This document shows, piece by piece, positions 34,396-47,475 of a stretch of DNA of 64,000 nucleotides. The stretch spans positions 72,158-136,157 of the forward strand of contig NW_004452114.1 in NCBI RefSeq assembly GCF_000321225.1, given 5' to 3'. Origin of the DNA: Odobenus rosmarus divergens (Eukaryota > Chordata > Mammalia > Carnivora > Odobenidae). Made by a program: the position numbers and the translations under genes. The notes beneath the pieces were generated by a model. That model did no database searches and had not been told where the DNA came from. It saw only the letters and a program-made list of their open reading frames with translations. Within the stretch, counting starts at the first letter, position 1, and each line of letters opens with the position of its first letter.

Positions 34396-36240
34396 TGAAA
34401 TATAATATTAATAAATTTAATACAGAGACATAGACAATGATAATATGACAGCATCAAGTGACACTCATTTTAGAAATACAATGTGGTTTACCATTTGATA
34501 ATTGATTACTTTAGTTTATCACCTTAACTGAAAAAAAAATGACAGCTTGATAGATGAAGAAAAAGCATTTGACAAACATTAGAACTTATTCACGATACAA
34601 ATTTCTGGTAAGCCAAGAATAAAAGGAAAATTCCTGATAGAGTAACTACAAAGAAAACCAACAGAAATTATTGAAAGTTTTTTTTTTTCCTGGAATCAAG
34701 GATCAGGCAAAGTTATCTGCTATTATCTGTTGATTTCAATTTTATACTGGAGATTCAGTCAGTACAGGAAGCAAGAAAAATGTTATAAGGATTAGAAAAG
34801 AATAAAAAGAGAGGGCCATTATTTGCAAATGTCATTTTTGTGTCTACAGACAATTGGAATGCAAAGGCCACCAGAGATAAGATTAATATATAAGAATTAG
34901 TTATACTTCTATACATCAGTGACATACAAATTAAAAATAAATTTACAAAAATGTCATTTACAATATTATCTAAAATATCAAATAAGAATAAAAATAACAA
35001 ATAATGTCAAAAACATTGCACTTCACTACACCAAATACTACAAAACATTATTATGAGAGCAAAAGAAGATTCTGGTAAATGGAGAAATACGCCATCTTCA
35101 CGGATGTGAAGATTCACCATTGCAAAGATACTGAATATCCCTGAAATGTTTCATAAAGTTAATGTAATAAGAATATAACCAGTTTGTGGAAACTGACAAG
35201 CTAATTATAAAACAACCAGAGAAATGGTTTAACCAAAGGTCCAAAAATAGAGAAATCTTAAAGAAGAAAATACAACTAAAAGATGTATGTTACTAGATGT
35301 TATGATGTATTTTACCCATACATATATCAAATGATAAAAGTGGAATTACAAAACAGTCTTGAAGAAGAGCAAAAATTTAAAAATTATTTTAAAAACTGAA
35401 GAATATATGCTTAGATAAATATTTTTTGAGTAAGACTCAAAAACTAAATATAAAGAAAAATTTGGGAATCTGGCCTCATTAAAGTTAGTATTTTCCATGC
35501 AACAAAGGATATCATATGCCTTTTAAAAAATGAGATAAACTATGGAAATGTATTTGCATATAACAAAAGAAGATTGATATACAGAATGTTTAAAAAATCT
35601 TGCAAATCAACAACAAAATAACAATATAAAAATAATCAAGTGATAAGTATGGGAGATATATAGAAAAGAAAACCTAAATAGCCAATAAATGCATGAGAAG
35701 ATGATTAATCTCATGAGCATCCACACAAATGTAATTTGAAGCAATAGTCAGATATAGTTTTGCATTCATCCAATTGGCAAAAATTAAAAATCCTAATAAC
35801 ATCAAGTGTCGGCAAGAACAGGGATGCTCCTCGTGGGAGCAGGATCTCTACATGGTGGTGGTGAAAATGTATTTTGATATGTCACTTAGAGAGCAATTGG
35901 CACTAATTTCCACTAAAACTGAGGATGCACAAGCCCAATAATTCCTCTTCCAGAGTTGGTGTTGTTTCGTACATACTGTACTAAAGAAAAACTGGGAAAC
36001 AATAAATCAGTAGGTGAATGGATAAATTGTGGCATGTTATTGGCTGGGAGAGGGATCTTCCAATTTCAGAGTAGTAACTTCAGAGAAGGAGAGAGGGGGA
36101 TGTATAGTCACAGTGATAACGAAGATAATATTCAATGTGATATGTCTTAATACATAAAAGTTAATACTTGCAAAATCTGGGTGTTTCCACATATATTTCT
36201 TACCTTTCTAAGTTTGAAATGTTTTATAATCAAGAAAGAA

Positions 36241-37734
36241 AAAAAATAGGTTAATGAACTTGTTCTGGGTTAACAGCAGTTTGAATGGAGGGATGGGAGA
36301 CAGTCCAAGGAACTGAGCTGATAAAATTGACCCATCTTGGCACCCGATTAATGAGGGAAAATGGAAAAGCAGAAAGTGGAAGGGGGAGGGGAGAAGGGTG
36401 GGAGAGATGGAGAGAGAGATCACAGGAGAAACTGCAGTGTAAATGTTAGGGGAGTGGGTGGGGAACGGTTGGGGGTAGGACCTGGACTGGGGACAATGGT
36501 GCTATTAACAGAACCAGAGAACAGGGGACAGGAGGTTCAGGAAGGAGAGGACGACTTCCATTTTTGGAGAGTGACTTAGGGCTGCCGATAAGACACCCAG
36601 TTATCGATGTAGTTGATGGCGGCCAAAATGGGGAGAGAAATTAAGGATGAAGCTGTACTGTTTGAAAGCAACTAAATTGAAAACTGAGGCCATGAGTTAG
36701 CTAAGTTTCCAAGGACGTGAGGGTTAAGAGAGGAAGAAAAAGAACCACTACAAAATCCTTGGCATAACCATGACACTGAAGTATTGGCCTCTGAAGAGCT
36801 GCCAGGACAGAAGGGGTTACGAGACGCCATGGGGAATCTGGAGAGGCTGGCCCAGAAGCCAGCCCGCAAGAGAACTTCACCAAATGGTGGGCACAGGTGT
36901 TCACGTGACGGAGACTTGAGAGAGGGAGAGAAGGCAGGTAAAGCTGCTGTGTTTCGCAGCGAGGGGGTCCCTGATGACTTCAGGACACTGAGAAGAGAGA
37001 GGCAATACTTCAGGCTACCAGGGTGATGGTCTGGCTACGGAACGTACACAATAAGGATCAGGGGGCATAAAGGAGCTACTGCATCCTGGACCGAGTGTCA
37101 GCTGAGAGGTGACATTCTGCCCATTCTGGTTGCTCCTCCTGAGACTGGCCTTCTTCCAGACGTGGTGAGGGCTCCTCCAGGGGTTATTAGCCTCTCACCT
37201 TCCTCCTATGGGTCTAAGCTGGAGAGCATTGGGGAACTGACTGAGAAAAAAAACCTGTTTATCCCAGCCCTGCATAAATAAATGTCACTTCACTATTCCC
37301 TGCATCTGAATCACTGATAGCCTATATTTTGCTGATCTTGTTTATCCTTGAAGCTGTCCTCAAACATTTCCCAGTCTCCTGAATTGCATACAAATGGATG
37401 AATATTTGAAAAAGTGTGATTGCTGTTGTTTGTTATTTTGTCCTGCCACTGTGCTTTCTTATGCCATCTGGACTGGAGGTGGACTTGTTAAAAAAATACC
37501 CAGAAAGGACAGTCTCACGAATTTGAGCCTACAAGAGAGAAGGAAGTCCTTAGTCTCTCCCCTAGAAAACAGATCTTTACAGAGTTTCCTGGCCAAACAT
37601 GCAGCCAAGATGTTGCTAAATCTGGGAAGCTTATCAAGTGCAAACTGTGAGTCTTTTCCTTACAACTGTGTTCAACTACACACGGTCTGTTTGTTGCTTT
37701 AAATGAACATCACAGGAATAATCACAACAGACAC
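36241..37734. other. More GC-rich stretch without a recognised gene
   Basis: This 1.5 kb has purine-rich, G-rich blocks (36360-36560) and a moderately GC-rich part (36780-37200). It contains short open frames of 72, 80 and 102 codons without recognisable similarity. No CpG-island density or exon-like structure is convincing. It is probably unique sequence. Confidence 0.45.
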
Positions 37735-37737
37735 CTG

Positions 37738-37915
37738 TATGGCACGGTACTCTTTTCAAATTATTTCCACATGCAAGAGATGATTTCATATTCCCAACAA
37801 CCTGGTGAGGTTCTGAGACTCTGAGAGGCTACATGGTCAAGGTGAAAAGCAAGGCAAGGGCGTAATGGGGCCAGGTCTCTGAGTGCCCTGCCCGTGTTCT
37901 GCAACACTCTGGTTT
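37738..37915 (-). mobile_element. MIR SINE fragment
   Basis: The complement of the MIR core is visible: 'catattcccaacaacctggt', then 'tgagactctgagaggctaca', 'ggtcaaggtgaaaagcaagg'. It is diverged. Confidence 0.6.
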
Positions 37916-39521
37916 ATCTTCAGTGGATTCCACAGCTGAGACTTTAGATATCTGCCTTTGCCTATGACAGCAGTCAGGAAGGGGGAAACGAAAAGGTAAA
38001 TGTTCACCCCACGCTGATAGATGTATAACTGATTCACCATTTCTTTGTGCAAAGGGTGGAATCAAGGATATTCATGACAGCCTGCCTTCAAGGAGATTAC
38101 TGTTTGTTTAGTGGAAATTACTTGGCAAGCCAATCATGCTGGAAGCCTGGATCCCAATGGAGCTTGGGCTTGCCCTGAATGAGAGAAGGAGGGGAAATTT
38201 TTGGTTGAATCAGGAAGAAAGAGGATGCGAGAAGGGAAAAATAATGGGGCAGAACCAGGGAAAGACAAAAGGCTTTATGTTCTGTATTATGATCTTTCCT
38301 TAATCTCTCAAATCTAAATTATGAGTCTCATGGAACAGTTGGGGTGAGTACATGGTGTGAGGACAAGAAGTGGGTATTTTGTGTTCATATTTGAAAAGAT
38401 TAAATCATTTGGGCTCAGAGAGAAAAGTGAGAATTCAATTAGGATGCCAGAAAAATTGTGGGAACCTCTCTGGACCATGATAGGCTATGGATTTGGGATT
38501 TAGGCCAAGTTCAACTGCATTTCTGAAGAGCAGGAGGCCTCATCAAGCACATGTATTATGTCAGAAATTAGAATTTTCAGGTATTTGTTTGCATGTCTTT
38601 AATCCTCTAAATCAATACACAAAAGAAAACAATTACATATGTGTACATATGTATAATGTATAATATGCATAATAATTGACTTATTCAAAAAATGTGTCAG
38701 AGTAATATAGAATCTCAGTCTAAGTGAGGAAGAATGTTATACTTTTCACTGTACTCTCTTCCAAAGGCAACATTGGCTATATGAGGAGCTGCTTATTGGA
38801 GACGTTTAAGAAGATGCTGATGATATCGGCTGAGAACATTGTAAAGACAATCTTCACTGCTAGAGCACTAACTTTCACCAACTATAAAATGGCCCCCTCA
38901 TTAATTTTTTTAATTAGAAGAGAAAAATGAGGGGCTATGAAGTCATCAGAAATATTACCCAAGGTAATTTCCAATCCTTAACAACAAAAAAGACAAGCAT
39001 AGCAAAGAATTAAAATACAATTTGGCTTTCAGCTTCAATTTCTGACAAAGTTATTTTCTCCACTAATTGTCTAATACAAGTTTGGTCTTAAATCTATTTA
39101 TTCTCTGACTCAGACTGTTTGGATTCTGAAAGAAAGAGCTAGAGAAGTTTCAATATACTCATACGATCCATTTAAGATGTTCCATTTCACACTAAAGATA
39201 GACTTTCCCTTTCCTCCTTCCTCATTATTGCTGAGAAAAGAGATATGTGTCTAGTTTTCCTTGCAAGAAAGATATTGTACGAAGATTTTTCACTTGTTGG
39301 AAAACTCTAGGATGAAAACAAAACAAAAAAGCCCCAACAAGAACAAAAACAACAAGAAAACATCTCTTTGTTTGCTAACATTAAACCGTGAAACTGAGCC
39401 CAGCCCAGAGACTGGGTCCAGGTGAAGAAGGCAGGCAGGCAGAATTGGCACCCCGCAGACTGTGAAAATTGTAGAGTGTGAGGAAGAGCTGTAAAATTTA
39501 ATGTCACATTCATAAGATCAT
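37916..39521. other. Unassigned noncoding stretch
   Basis: No gene or named repeat is recognised in 1.6 kb. A short TATGTG/ATAATGTATAAT-type low-complexity patch lies at 38635-38675. Confidence 0.45.
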
Positions 39522-39536
39522 CAGCTTAAACTATTT

Positions 39537-39727
39537 TTTTAAAGATTTTATTTATTTATTTGAGAGAGAGAGAGAGAGAACAAGTAGGCAGAGTGGCAGG
39601 CAGATGGAGAGGGAGAAGTAGGCCCTCCGCTGAGCAGGGACTCGGATGTGGGGCTCGCTCCCAAGAGCCCAGGATCATGACCCAGCCGAAGGCAGCCTCT
39701 TAACAGACTGAGCCACCCAGGCGCCCC
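39537..39727 (-). mobile_element. Can-SINE, minus strand
   Basis: The minus-strand head is 'gggcgcctgggtggctcagt', with (GA)n and a T-rich tail on the plus strand. The perfect 15-bp target-site duplication CAGCTTAAACTATTT is at 39522-39536 and 39728-39742. Confidence 0.96.
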
Positions 39728-39859
39728 CAGCTTAAACTATTTAAGACAGGAAGGAGGCAAGCTGTAGGGAGAATTGGCCCCTGCAATGAAGGGAGTGAGA
39801 GAGGAAAGAAAGAGAGGAATATGAAGGGAAACCACAGAGGAGCAAGGGATATGAAAAGG

Positions 39860-40338
39860 ATATTGGTTTCCTTTTTGCTGTTGCAATAAATTACCACAAA
39901 CTTAGTGGCTTAAAGTAACACACATTTATTATCTTATGGGTGTGGAGGTCAGAAGTCCAAAATCAGTCCAGTGGGCTAGAATCAACGTATTGGTAGGGCT
40001 GTGTTTCTTCTGTGCTTCTTCTGGAAGCTCTAGCGGAGAATGCATTTCTTGCTTTTTCCAACTTTCTATTAGTCGCTGCTATTCCTTGGCTCCTAGATAT
40101 ATCACTCCTGCTTTCATGATCTAACTGCCTTCTCAGATTCTAACCTTCCTGTGTCCTTTTTAAAAGAACCCCTGAGATTACACTGGACCCATCTGGCTAG
40201 TCCAGGATAATCTCCCCATCTCAAGATCCTTGATTTAATCACATCCACAAAGTCCTTCTCACCATATAAGGTAAGTATCAAGTTTCTGGGATTAGAAAGT
40301 AGACATCTTTGGGGGTGGACATGATCCAGCCTGTTACA
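39860..40338 (-). mobile_element. MLT1-type (MaLR) solo LTR
   Basis: Read on the minus strand it begins 'tgtaacaggctggatcatgt' and ends '…aggaaaccaata'. On the plus strand 'aataaattaccacaaactta', 'ggaggtcagaagtccaaaat', 'ctagtccaggataatctccc' and 'tccttgatttaatcacatcc' are diagnostic of MLT1 LTRs. A polyadenylation signal (complement of 'tttatt') lies near 39926. It is noncoding, and no internal retroviral genes are present. Confidence 0.88.
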
Positions 40339-43300
40339 GAAGGTGTTCGGAAAATATCACAAGGAATGTTTGTGATCATAATTAAGTATGTGAATGGACA
40401 TTTAAGTACACAAGGAGCAACCAGCCCAATTATCCTGGAAATCTTCATATAGGGTGAATAGGTGATGCCATATACATTGGTAGGATGCCTGTTTTGTGTC
40501 AGGGGCCGTGTTAGGGATTTGGAGGGAGAGAGACTTTTGATCCTAGTTATGGGGTAAATATCTTGTGCTTTCTCTCATTTCCTTGCCACTTTCCCATTCT
40601 TATTCTTAGCCTGGAAAACGATTTAACTTTCAGTTCTCTACTTAGACATTCACTCCCTTCAGGGAGCTTTCAATGAACCACTATATTCCCCTATGAGACA
40701 GGGCATTCCCTGGCCTCACTTCTTTCAAAGGGGGGAGGATATTACCTTTCCTGAAGCCAAGGGAAGCAGACTCCAGGAGAATCACTTGTAAAGTGAGTCT
40801 CTGAATTGTCCCCTATTCTGCTTGGATCCCCATGACTAATTCTGTTGAGGTAGTGTGGAGAGAGGGGAAAGAGAAAGATATCAAAGATAATTATAGGAAT
40901 GGTATTACAGCAGCCTATTTTCCTACTACCTAGCGTGGTAAACCTATATGATTTTCCATGTGTCAAGTGGACACTTAGGAATGTGATGAGTCAACTTGCT
41001 GATACTCTACTGCAGAGGAGAACGATCCAAGCAGCTAAAAGTTGTACGACAATCCACCTGTGTTGTGAGCTACGGAAGAGGGACGATAGTAGTCAAACTG
41101 GAAGTAAATCTCCCTTACCAGGAAACTGAGTAATAGGGAAATCTCTGTAAGTCCTCCTTCAAGATCTGCAGAAGTGCTACATGGGGGTGTCCATTCATAC
41201 ACCCTGAATATTCTACCTACAATCACACCCACCACACAATGGATATCAGCAATGTGCCAGCAACACAGAGAACATTCACAGCTAGTCTATTTAGATCGAG
41301 AAGAAACAATTATAAGCTCAGTTAAGACTTACTTAGCCTTTTCTATTTCCTTTTACAAATCCCCAACAGAGAAGGAACAAGAATCTAGAAGAGGAAGGGG
41401 GGAAAGGCATGCGTGAGCCACATCACCTCCTATCTCTTTGAAGAAGAGACAAGGAGAACATTGAGTCAGATCTGAAACTAAAACTTTTTAAAATGAATAC
41501 AACTGAATTTTAAATACTAGAACGACAAGATTCTAATAACACTATAAGTGTCTGAAAAAGTATAGAATCTGGCCAACATGTTATTAAAGAAGACTATCAT
41601 TGGAATAAACATTTCATTTATATGCCCACGAAGTTGTGTCCAGTTAATAAACAGGTTATATAAGCATTTAGGTTATAAAATCATACTAAATTTTTGCTCT
41701 CATTCTCAGCTCTTTGAGGACAGAGACTACTGCACCATGGAGACAATTTAATTGCAAGGGACCTAAACCTGCTCCAACTACTTCACCAAAAAATGTGTTT
41801 ATTATAAGCATAGACACTTCACTGAAATCCAGGAAGAGATGAATAAACAAGCCTTGTGAACAACATTACTTTGGGTAGTTTGGCAACTAGGGGTTCAGAT
41901 TTATCGACCTTCAAACTAATGATCCACCCATAATGAAACTCAGCCAGCATTTGGCTCAGATTCTTTTACTTCAAATGAGACAGAGACAAAGTTAGAGATA
42001 GAAAGAGAGGCAAACAGACAGACAGACTTAGCCAAACTTATGAATTTATTCAGTTAATGTTGGATGAGAGATTGGCATGGTGTTATGAGTAGGCAGTTCA
42101 AGTTATATAAACATTATTGAGTCATTTAATAAATGGAATTTGTTTGGCTTGAAAATCTTGGATTTTGTTGGTTTATAATAATCACAGTCAGTACCTCAAT
42201 GATGAGAATGTGAATATCCCCCACCTATCTTGAAGGGGTAGCTTTGGAATAGAGATATATAAAAAAAGCCCTGCATCCCATTTCTTGTCTCATTGAAAGT
42301 TTTCATAATTAATATATTCTTTGTTTTAGCATTTTACTATAATTGCAGCAACCAGCTGCAATGTCAGGGACTAGTCAGCTTGCTGCTGCAATCTTTCTAC
42401 CCACTTTGGAGTTATTTATCCTGAGTAGTTTCTTTTCTTCTTTTCATGACATTTAGGTACCTTGTAAAAATCAGTTTGCTGACATGGCACATCACATAAA
42501 ACCTCAATAGATTAAAAAAGCAGCCCAAATGGGTAGGCCATATAGTCAGGGGTAGGAGTGGGAGGTGGAAAGGGCTTGTCCCCACAAGGAGTTACATCAG
42601 AAAAATGTGCATTTTTTTGTTACCCATATCCTTGACTCCAAAAATTCTAATAAACTCCCAATACTATGGAATTCTACCTGCTCACAGCTTCTCCAGAACA
42701 CTTCTTCACTGAGTCAGTTTCTGTGGTGCTGGGAAAGAAGCAAAGTGAGCACATCTCATCTGGGCCAGGTATGACCTGTTGATGGTTAAGGGAATGCAAG
42801 ATGATGGAGGATAGTAACTACATAATGAAAGAGACAAATGGAAAAAAGATATCCACCAGGGTGGCTTTGATTCCAGACCTCAAATGAGGAAAATTCCAGA
42901 CTAGCTCTTATAAGGTTGCCCTTATATGGTTGTTCTAAAGTTAAGTGTTTTGTCATCAAGCATTATTTATAGAGGAGTTCAAGTTCACATAAGTTATTTG
43001 TGTTTTTAAATTCACAGAGTCCTACATAAACATTGATAGAGATAGGAAGAGAAGAAGCATATGGAAGTGTCACAGGGAAGGTTCTTCCATCAGGAAGGCA
43101 GATCTAAACTTAGATGTCAGATGACAATGGAAAAATACAGCATAGTAAGCCCTTCCTCTTCTGGCAGAGTGCCAACTTGTGACTCTTATGGATTGATGAG
43201 CAAAACTCTGATCTCAAAACCTCTGTAAACTCTTGCTTTTTCTTTCCTATGCTCCAGACTAAAAAATTACATTGTCTTCAGTTATTCTTTCAAGGGAGAT

Positions 43301-44503
43301 ACAAGAGGTTACAAAGAAAAAAAAGATGCAGGAACGGGGAAAATCAGAAATTACCTTCAAAGTCATCATAAAGCAAGTACGTATACATGACAAACATCCA
43401 GATACACATATTTATGTAGAAATGACAGTTAAGTGATAACAATAAAAAAGCTCCTCCAGTTCCTAAACATGGATTAAGACACTACATCTACTTTCATATT
43501 ATATTCCTTCCAGCAGCTCTGAACTTTATGTGGTTCTCTACACATACCATCTACACTCATGATGCCCCCAATGCTTAATATCCATCCCCACTTTTTCCTC
43601 AAGTAAGTCTTACTTGAGCTTTAATGCTCAGTTTTAGTGAAACTCAAGCTACTGATAAATAAATTAGAGGCCAAAATCTTTCTCTCTCTCTCTTTCTCTC
43701 TGGCTATTGAAGAATTAAAAGGATTACTAATTATGAGAAAAGGTGACTTTCCTAGAATTATCACAAAGATGCCATAGGTAAGTTTTTCTCTTATTCTGTA
43801 GATAAGAGGTTTCCTAGCATTATTGTTTTAGCTGATGAACTAGTTTGGCAGGTGAAATCTTACATGGAAACCTGATACATAACACAGATCAATGGAAAAC
43901 AGATCCCCAGGGTCCTCATCAGAGTGCCAAGGCACTTTTTGGACACCTTATGTCCTATGAGCACATATGAAATCAAGTGCTCCAAGGTAGCTGGAGCATT
44001 ACAGGAAGAAAGACTCCCCAGGTCTTCACTTTTCAAAATGTCTTGTTTTAATTCATGAAGAAAATGGTCTTATGTAGGTGTGAATTATCATGATCTGGCC
44101 TATAAAATCTATAATTAATACTGCCACTATAGTACATGGTAGAACTAGTGGTAATACATCTTTCTTATGTGTGAAATAGGAATAATAATGTATATTATTA
44201 TATATTATAATATACAATTATATATTATGCACAATAATATATAACATACATAATAATGTATATCTTGTTGAATTCATAATCAAAGATAATTCAAGAAAAT
44301 GAATGTAAAAACACATTGCAAGCAATTATACATTAAATAATTGTTGTTCTTTCCCTATTTTTGACAATAGAAGCTAAAAAGTAGACTGCTGAATTTAGGT
44401 AAAATATGACTTTATTGAAATTAGCAAAATGTAACCACAGATACATTTTGCTTCTTTTTAGAAAATAGGAGACAGAGTAAAAGAAAGTCTATAAAACTTT
44501 TGT
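40339..44503. other. Repeat-poor stretch without a recognised gene
   Basis: About 4.2 kb in which I can name no repeat family confidently. It contains open frames of up to 80 codons (41174-41416) without known similarity, a (TC)n tract at 43681-43702, and an AT dinucleotide-rich patch at 44185-44270. No RNA gene was seen. Confidence 0.5.
44185..44270. repeat. AT-rich low-complexity patch
   Basis: Palindrome-rich TATAT/ATTATA sequence is present, able to form hairpins. It is a likely unstable simple repeat. Confidence 0.8.
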
Positions 44504-44519
44504 AAAAGTCAATTCAGTG

Positions 44520-44584
44520 CTTAAATAAAAAACTAATGATGTATGGTGACTAACATAACATAATAAAATTAAATTAAATTAAAA
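44520..44584 (+). mobile_element. Very short (65 bp) L1 3'-end insertion
   Basis: Only the last bases of a carnivore L1 3'UTR are present ('aaaaactaatgatgtatggt', 'gactaacataacataataaa') with an A-rich tail. It is flanked by a perfect 16-bp target-site duplication, AAAAGTCAATTCAGTG, at 44504-44519 and 44585-44600. It is an extreme 5' truncation. Confidence 0.93.
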
Positions 44585-44600
44585 AAAAGTCAATTCAGTG

Positions 44601-45149
44601 TTTTTTTCTTTTCTCCTGGAATCACCAAAAACTTGATGAAGGATAAAAACAAAAAAGGTAAAATCCATCTTCAATAATCTTAGAAGACAAATTTAATCAA
44701 CAGTTGCCAAAATGAGAACTGCCAAAAACAGCTGATATCAGGCAGAAGCTGTAAGGGACAAAGTGCTAATAAACATGGAGACTGACAGGAAGGCTCCTCA
44801 CTAGCACTTCAACAAAAGCACCAGCTAAGTACACTTCTTGACCATAAGACGCTACCCTAAAGTATAGAGACTATATTCCTTGCTTGCAAAAATGGATGTG
44901 GCCACTTGAATGAGAAGGGCTGGTGGTAGAAATCTCCTATAAGAGGAGTTGATTCAGAAAAGCAGAGGCAAAGCTGCACAAAGAATCATACAGAGAAACC
45001 CTTTTAGGAATAGGCAGCCAAGAGATAAAAAGAGACTTTGGAATTGAAAGCTCTTAGTCTGCAAGATTATCCTAAGCCCTATTCTTTACCTGCTTTTCTA
45101 TCTCCTACTCCCAAACTTGCACAAATACCTGGCCCAGAGAAATTCATGT
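44601..45149. other. Unassigned stretch, possibly the left part of an old LINE
   Basis: It is adenine-rich and grades into ORF1-like LINE sequence to the right. No gene was seen. Confidence 0.4.
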
Positions 45150-46250
45150 CATGCTATGATGAGAAAAAAAAAAGAACTAGCTAAGTATCAATGCAAAGAT
45201 AACATAAGAAACCAAGGGGAGAAAAGCAGTATTTTTTAATAAAGAAAATGCATAAAAATATAACCATGGTACAGAAGAAAGTTGTGACAAAATATTTTGC
45301 ATAAATTAAAAAAAACTTATATAACCAATTGCTTCTATAAAGGAATATCAAAAGCAGCAATATAAGAATTCAGAGAGGAGGTGGGGAAACAACAGAACCT
45401 GACAAATGAATTGGCAGAGCATAAGAAAGAAATAGAAAAACCTATCATTTAGAAAGGAAGACAAAATTGGAAGGAACACAACAGACAATAGGCATGAAGA
45501 AACACAATAAAGAAATAAGTCATTAACATGAAATAGAAATTAATCTTTTAAAAAAAGGATTAGGAAAGAATGATAAATAAAGGAGGTAGGCAAAGGAGAC
45601 TCAACATAACCATAATTGCAGTCCCTGAAGAGAATCAAAATGCTGAACAATGCAATGTAATAGAAGAAAAGATTTAAAGGCATAATTTCAGAAAGTGCAC
45701 CAAATAAGCAAGAGTTAGTCTACATTTTGGGTGGCATGTATATGGCAAAACCGTCTCAGAATTTTCAACATCATTACCTATCATGAGAAAGTTAGTGAAC
45801 TTTAAAGCTAAAGAACATCTTTTTTGTTAAGTATGCAAAAGACCAAGTCATTGTAAGGTAGGTATCATCCACACTAGAACACCTTTGAGAATAAAAGGGG
45901 ACAAGGCAAATGCTAAATGTAATGAGATGCTTGATAGTCATATGGCAACACTTTCTTGAACAAACCGGAACCTATAATCGCCCTACTTTAAGACAGCAAC
46001 ATTAGACATAAGTATTCTGCATAGTAACATTCAATGTTGGAAGACAGTAGAGCAACATCCAAGATTTTTAAAGAAAGCCATCAATTTCATATCTAGAAAG
46101 TTCTTCTAGTATATAGACAAATTTCATTAAAAATACCAGAACTCAAGGAATAATTTTCCCACAAATACTTCTTGGATAAAATATTAGTGGACGACTTCAG
46201 CCAAGCAAGGGATGGTTGGGGAAATTATGATACAAGTACTGTTGATGAGC
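45150..46250 (+). mobile_element. Ancient L1 or half-L1 (HAL1) ORF1-like remnant
   Basis: The order of weak matches follows LINE ORF1: 'cataattgcagtccctgaag', 'tttcagaaagtgcaccaaat', 'ttggaagacagtagagcaac', 'catcaatttcatatctagaa', 'aataattttcccacaaatac'. Divergence is high and no frame remains. Because no ORF2 follows, the ORF1-only HAL1 type is possible. Confidence 0.5.
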
Positions 46251-46959
46251 ACTGAAAATAATTACCTGAAGAACAAGCACTCAAACAGGTGTTGGGATTG
46301 GGGTGAAAAGAAAAGTAAGTAAGTAAGTAGCATGTACCCTGATAATGGAGAAATGCCATAAATATCAAAAACAAGGAGGGGAAGAGCAAAACAAGGGAGG
46401 GAGAGGGAGTTTAATGATTCTTTCATCTATGATAGCTGGGAGTTAAAGAATATTTAAAGACAACAAATCAAGTAATCAACTTTATTTAAATAGAAGTACT
46501 TCAGAATACAAACTAAACACAAAAGAATATTATTGGCTGAAAGTGAATGGTGGGAGAGTGAGAAGAGAAAGGGTAGAAGGTGAAATGCAGTGATGTGATC
46601 AATGTTTACGTTAGGAGCCTAAAGGCAGCATATAAGAGTGTAACTAAATAAGAACCTTTAGGACAAAGTGAAACCTTATATACAAAAGGAACTAAATCTC
46701 AACAAAGCAAAGAAAAACAAGTGACACTTGTTTAAAAAAACTATTAAAAGAACTTCCAAATGGATAAGAAAAAACCAACTACCTTATAGAAAATGAACAA
46801 AGAACATGAATAGAGTTCATGGAAAAAGAAATTCATTTGTATTAAGAGAAATAAAAATTAACAACAACTCTAAGATACCACTTTCAAGTAAACTATGGGC
46901 AAAAACCTAAAAGTCTCATCATATGTTGTATGATGAGGCTATGGGAGACACTTTAAAAA
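46251..46959. other. Unassigned stretch
   Basis: No gene is seen. It contains four AAGT units near 46313-46329. Part of it may belong to the LINE on the left. Confidence 0.4.
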
Positions 46960-46961
46960 AG

Positions 46962-47475
46962 ACTTTATTTTTTATAGCAGTTTTAGATTCACAGCAAAAC
47001 TAAGCAAACAATACAGAGAGTTCCCATATTCTCCCTGCCTCAACATGCTTATAATTTCCTCCACTATATCAACATCCTATACCAGAATAGTACATTGGTT
47101 ACAATAGATAAACCTACATTGACACATAATTCTCACCTGAACTCCATAGTTGACATTACAGTTCACTTTTGGTGTTGTACATTATAGGGGTTTTGATGAA
47201 TGTACAACATATATCTACCATTATTAGACTTATAATGGTTCCAGTGCCCTAAAAGTCCTCTGTGCTGCCTTTTCATCCTTCCCTCCTCCAAAACCTTGGC
47301 AACCACTGATCTATTCCCTGTCTCCATCGTTTTGCCTTTTCTAGAAAGTCATATAATTGGAATCATGCAGTAGATGACATTTTCAGATTGGCTTCTTTCA
47401 CTTAGTAATATTTATTTACAATTCTTCCATGTCTTCTTCATGGATTGACAGTTCCTTTCTTTTGGGAAGACATCA
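46962..47475 (-). mobile_element. Ancient L1 3' region, antisense
   Basis: The sequence 'agcagttttagattcacagc', then 'acctacattgacacataatt', 'gttcacttttggtgttgtac', 'tggcaaccactgatctattc' and 'ggcttctttcacttagtaat' is a widespread antisense old-L1 motif series. It is noncoding. Confidence 0.7.

Larger units (their letters stand above)
31119..36240 (+). mobile_element. Ancient L1, near full length from ORF1 end to 3' end
   Basis: Decayed L1 starts in ORF1-like sequence (31260-31500, 'cagccaaagaaaaatgacat', 'gaattttataaccagagaaa') and runs through ORF2 to a 3' region (35700-36200, 'ccaataaatgcatgagaaga', 'cagggatgctcctcgtggga'). It contains a younger L1 3' fragment at 33228-33525 and SINEs at 33844 and 34199. 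Every frame is broken. Confidence 0.7.

Noticed and set aside
39860..40338. An endogenous retrovirus with genes
   Set aside because: Only a solo MLT1-type LTR is visible; no gag, pol or env sequence lies next to it.
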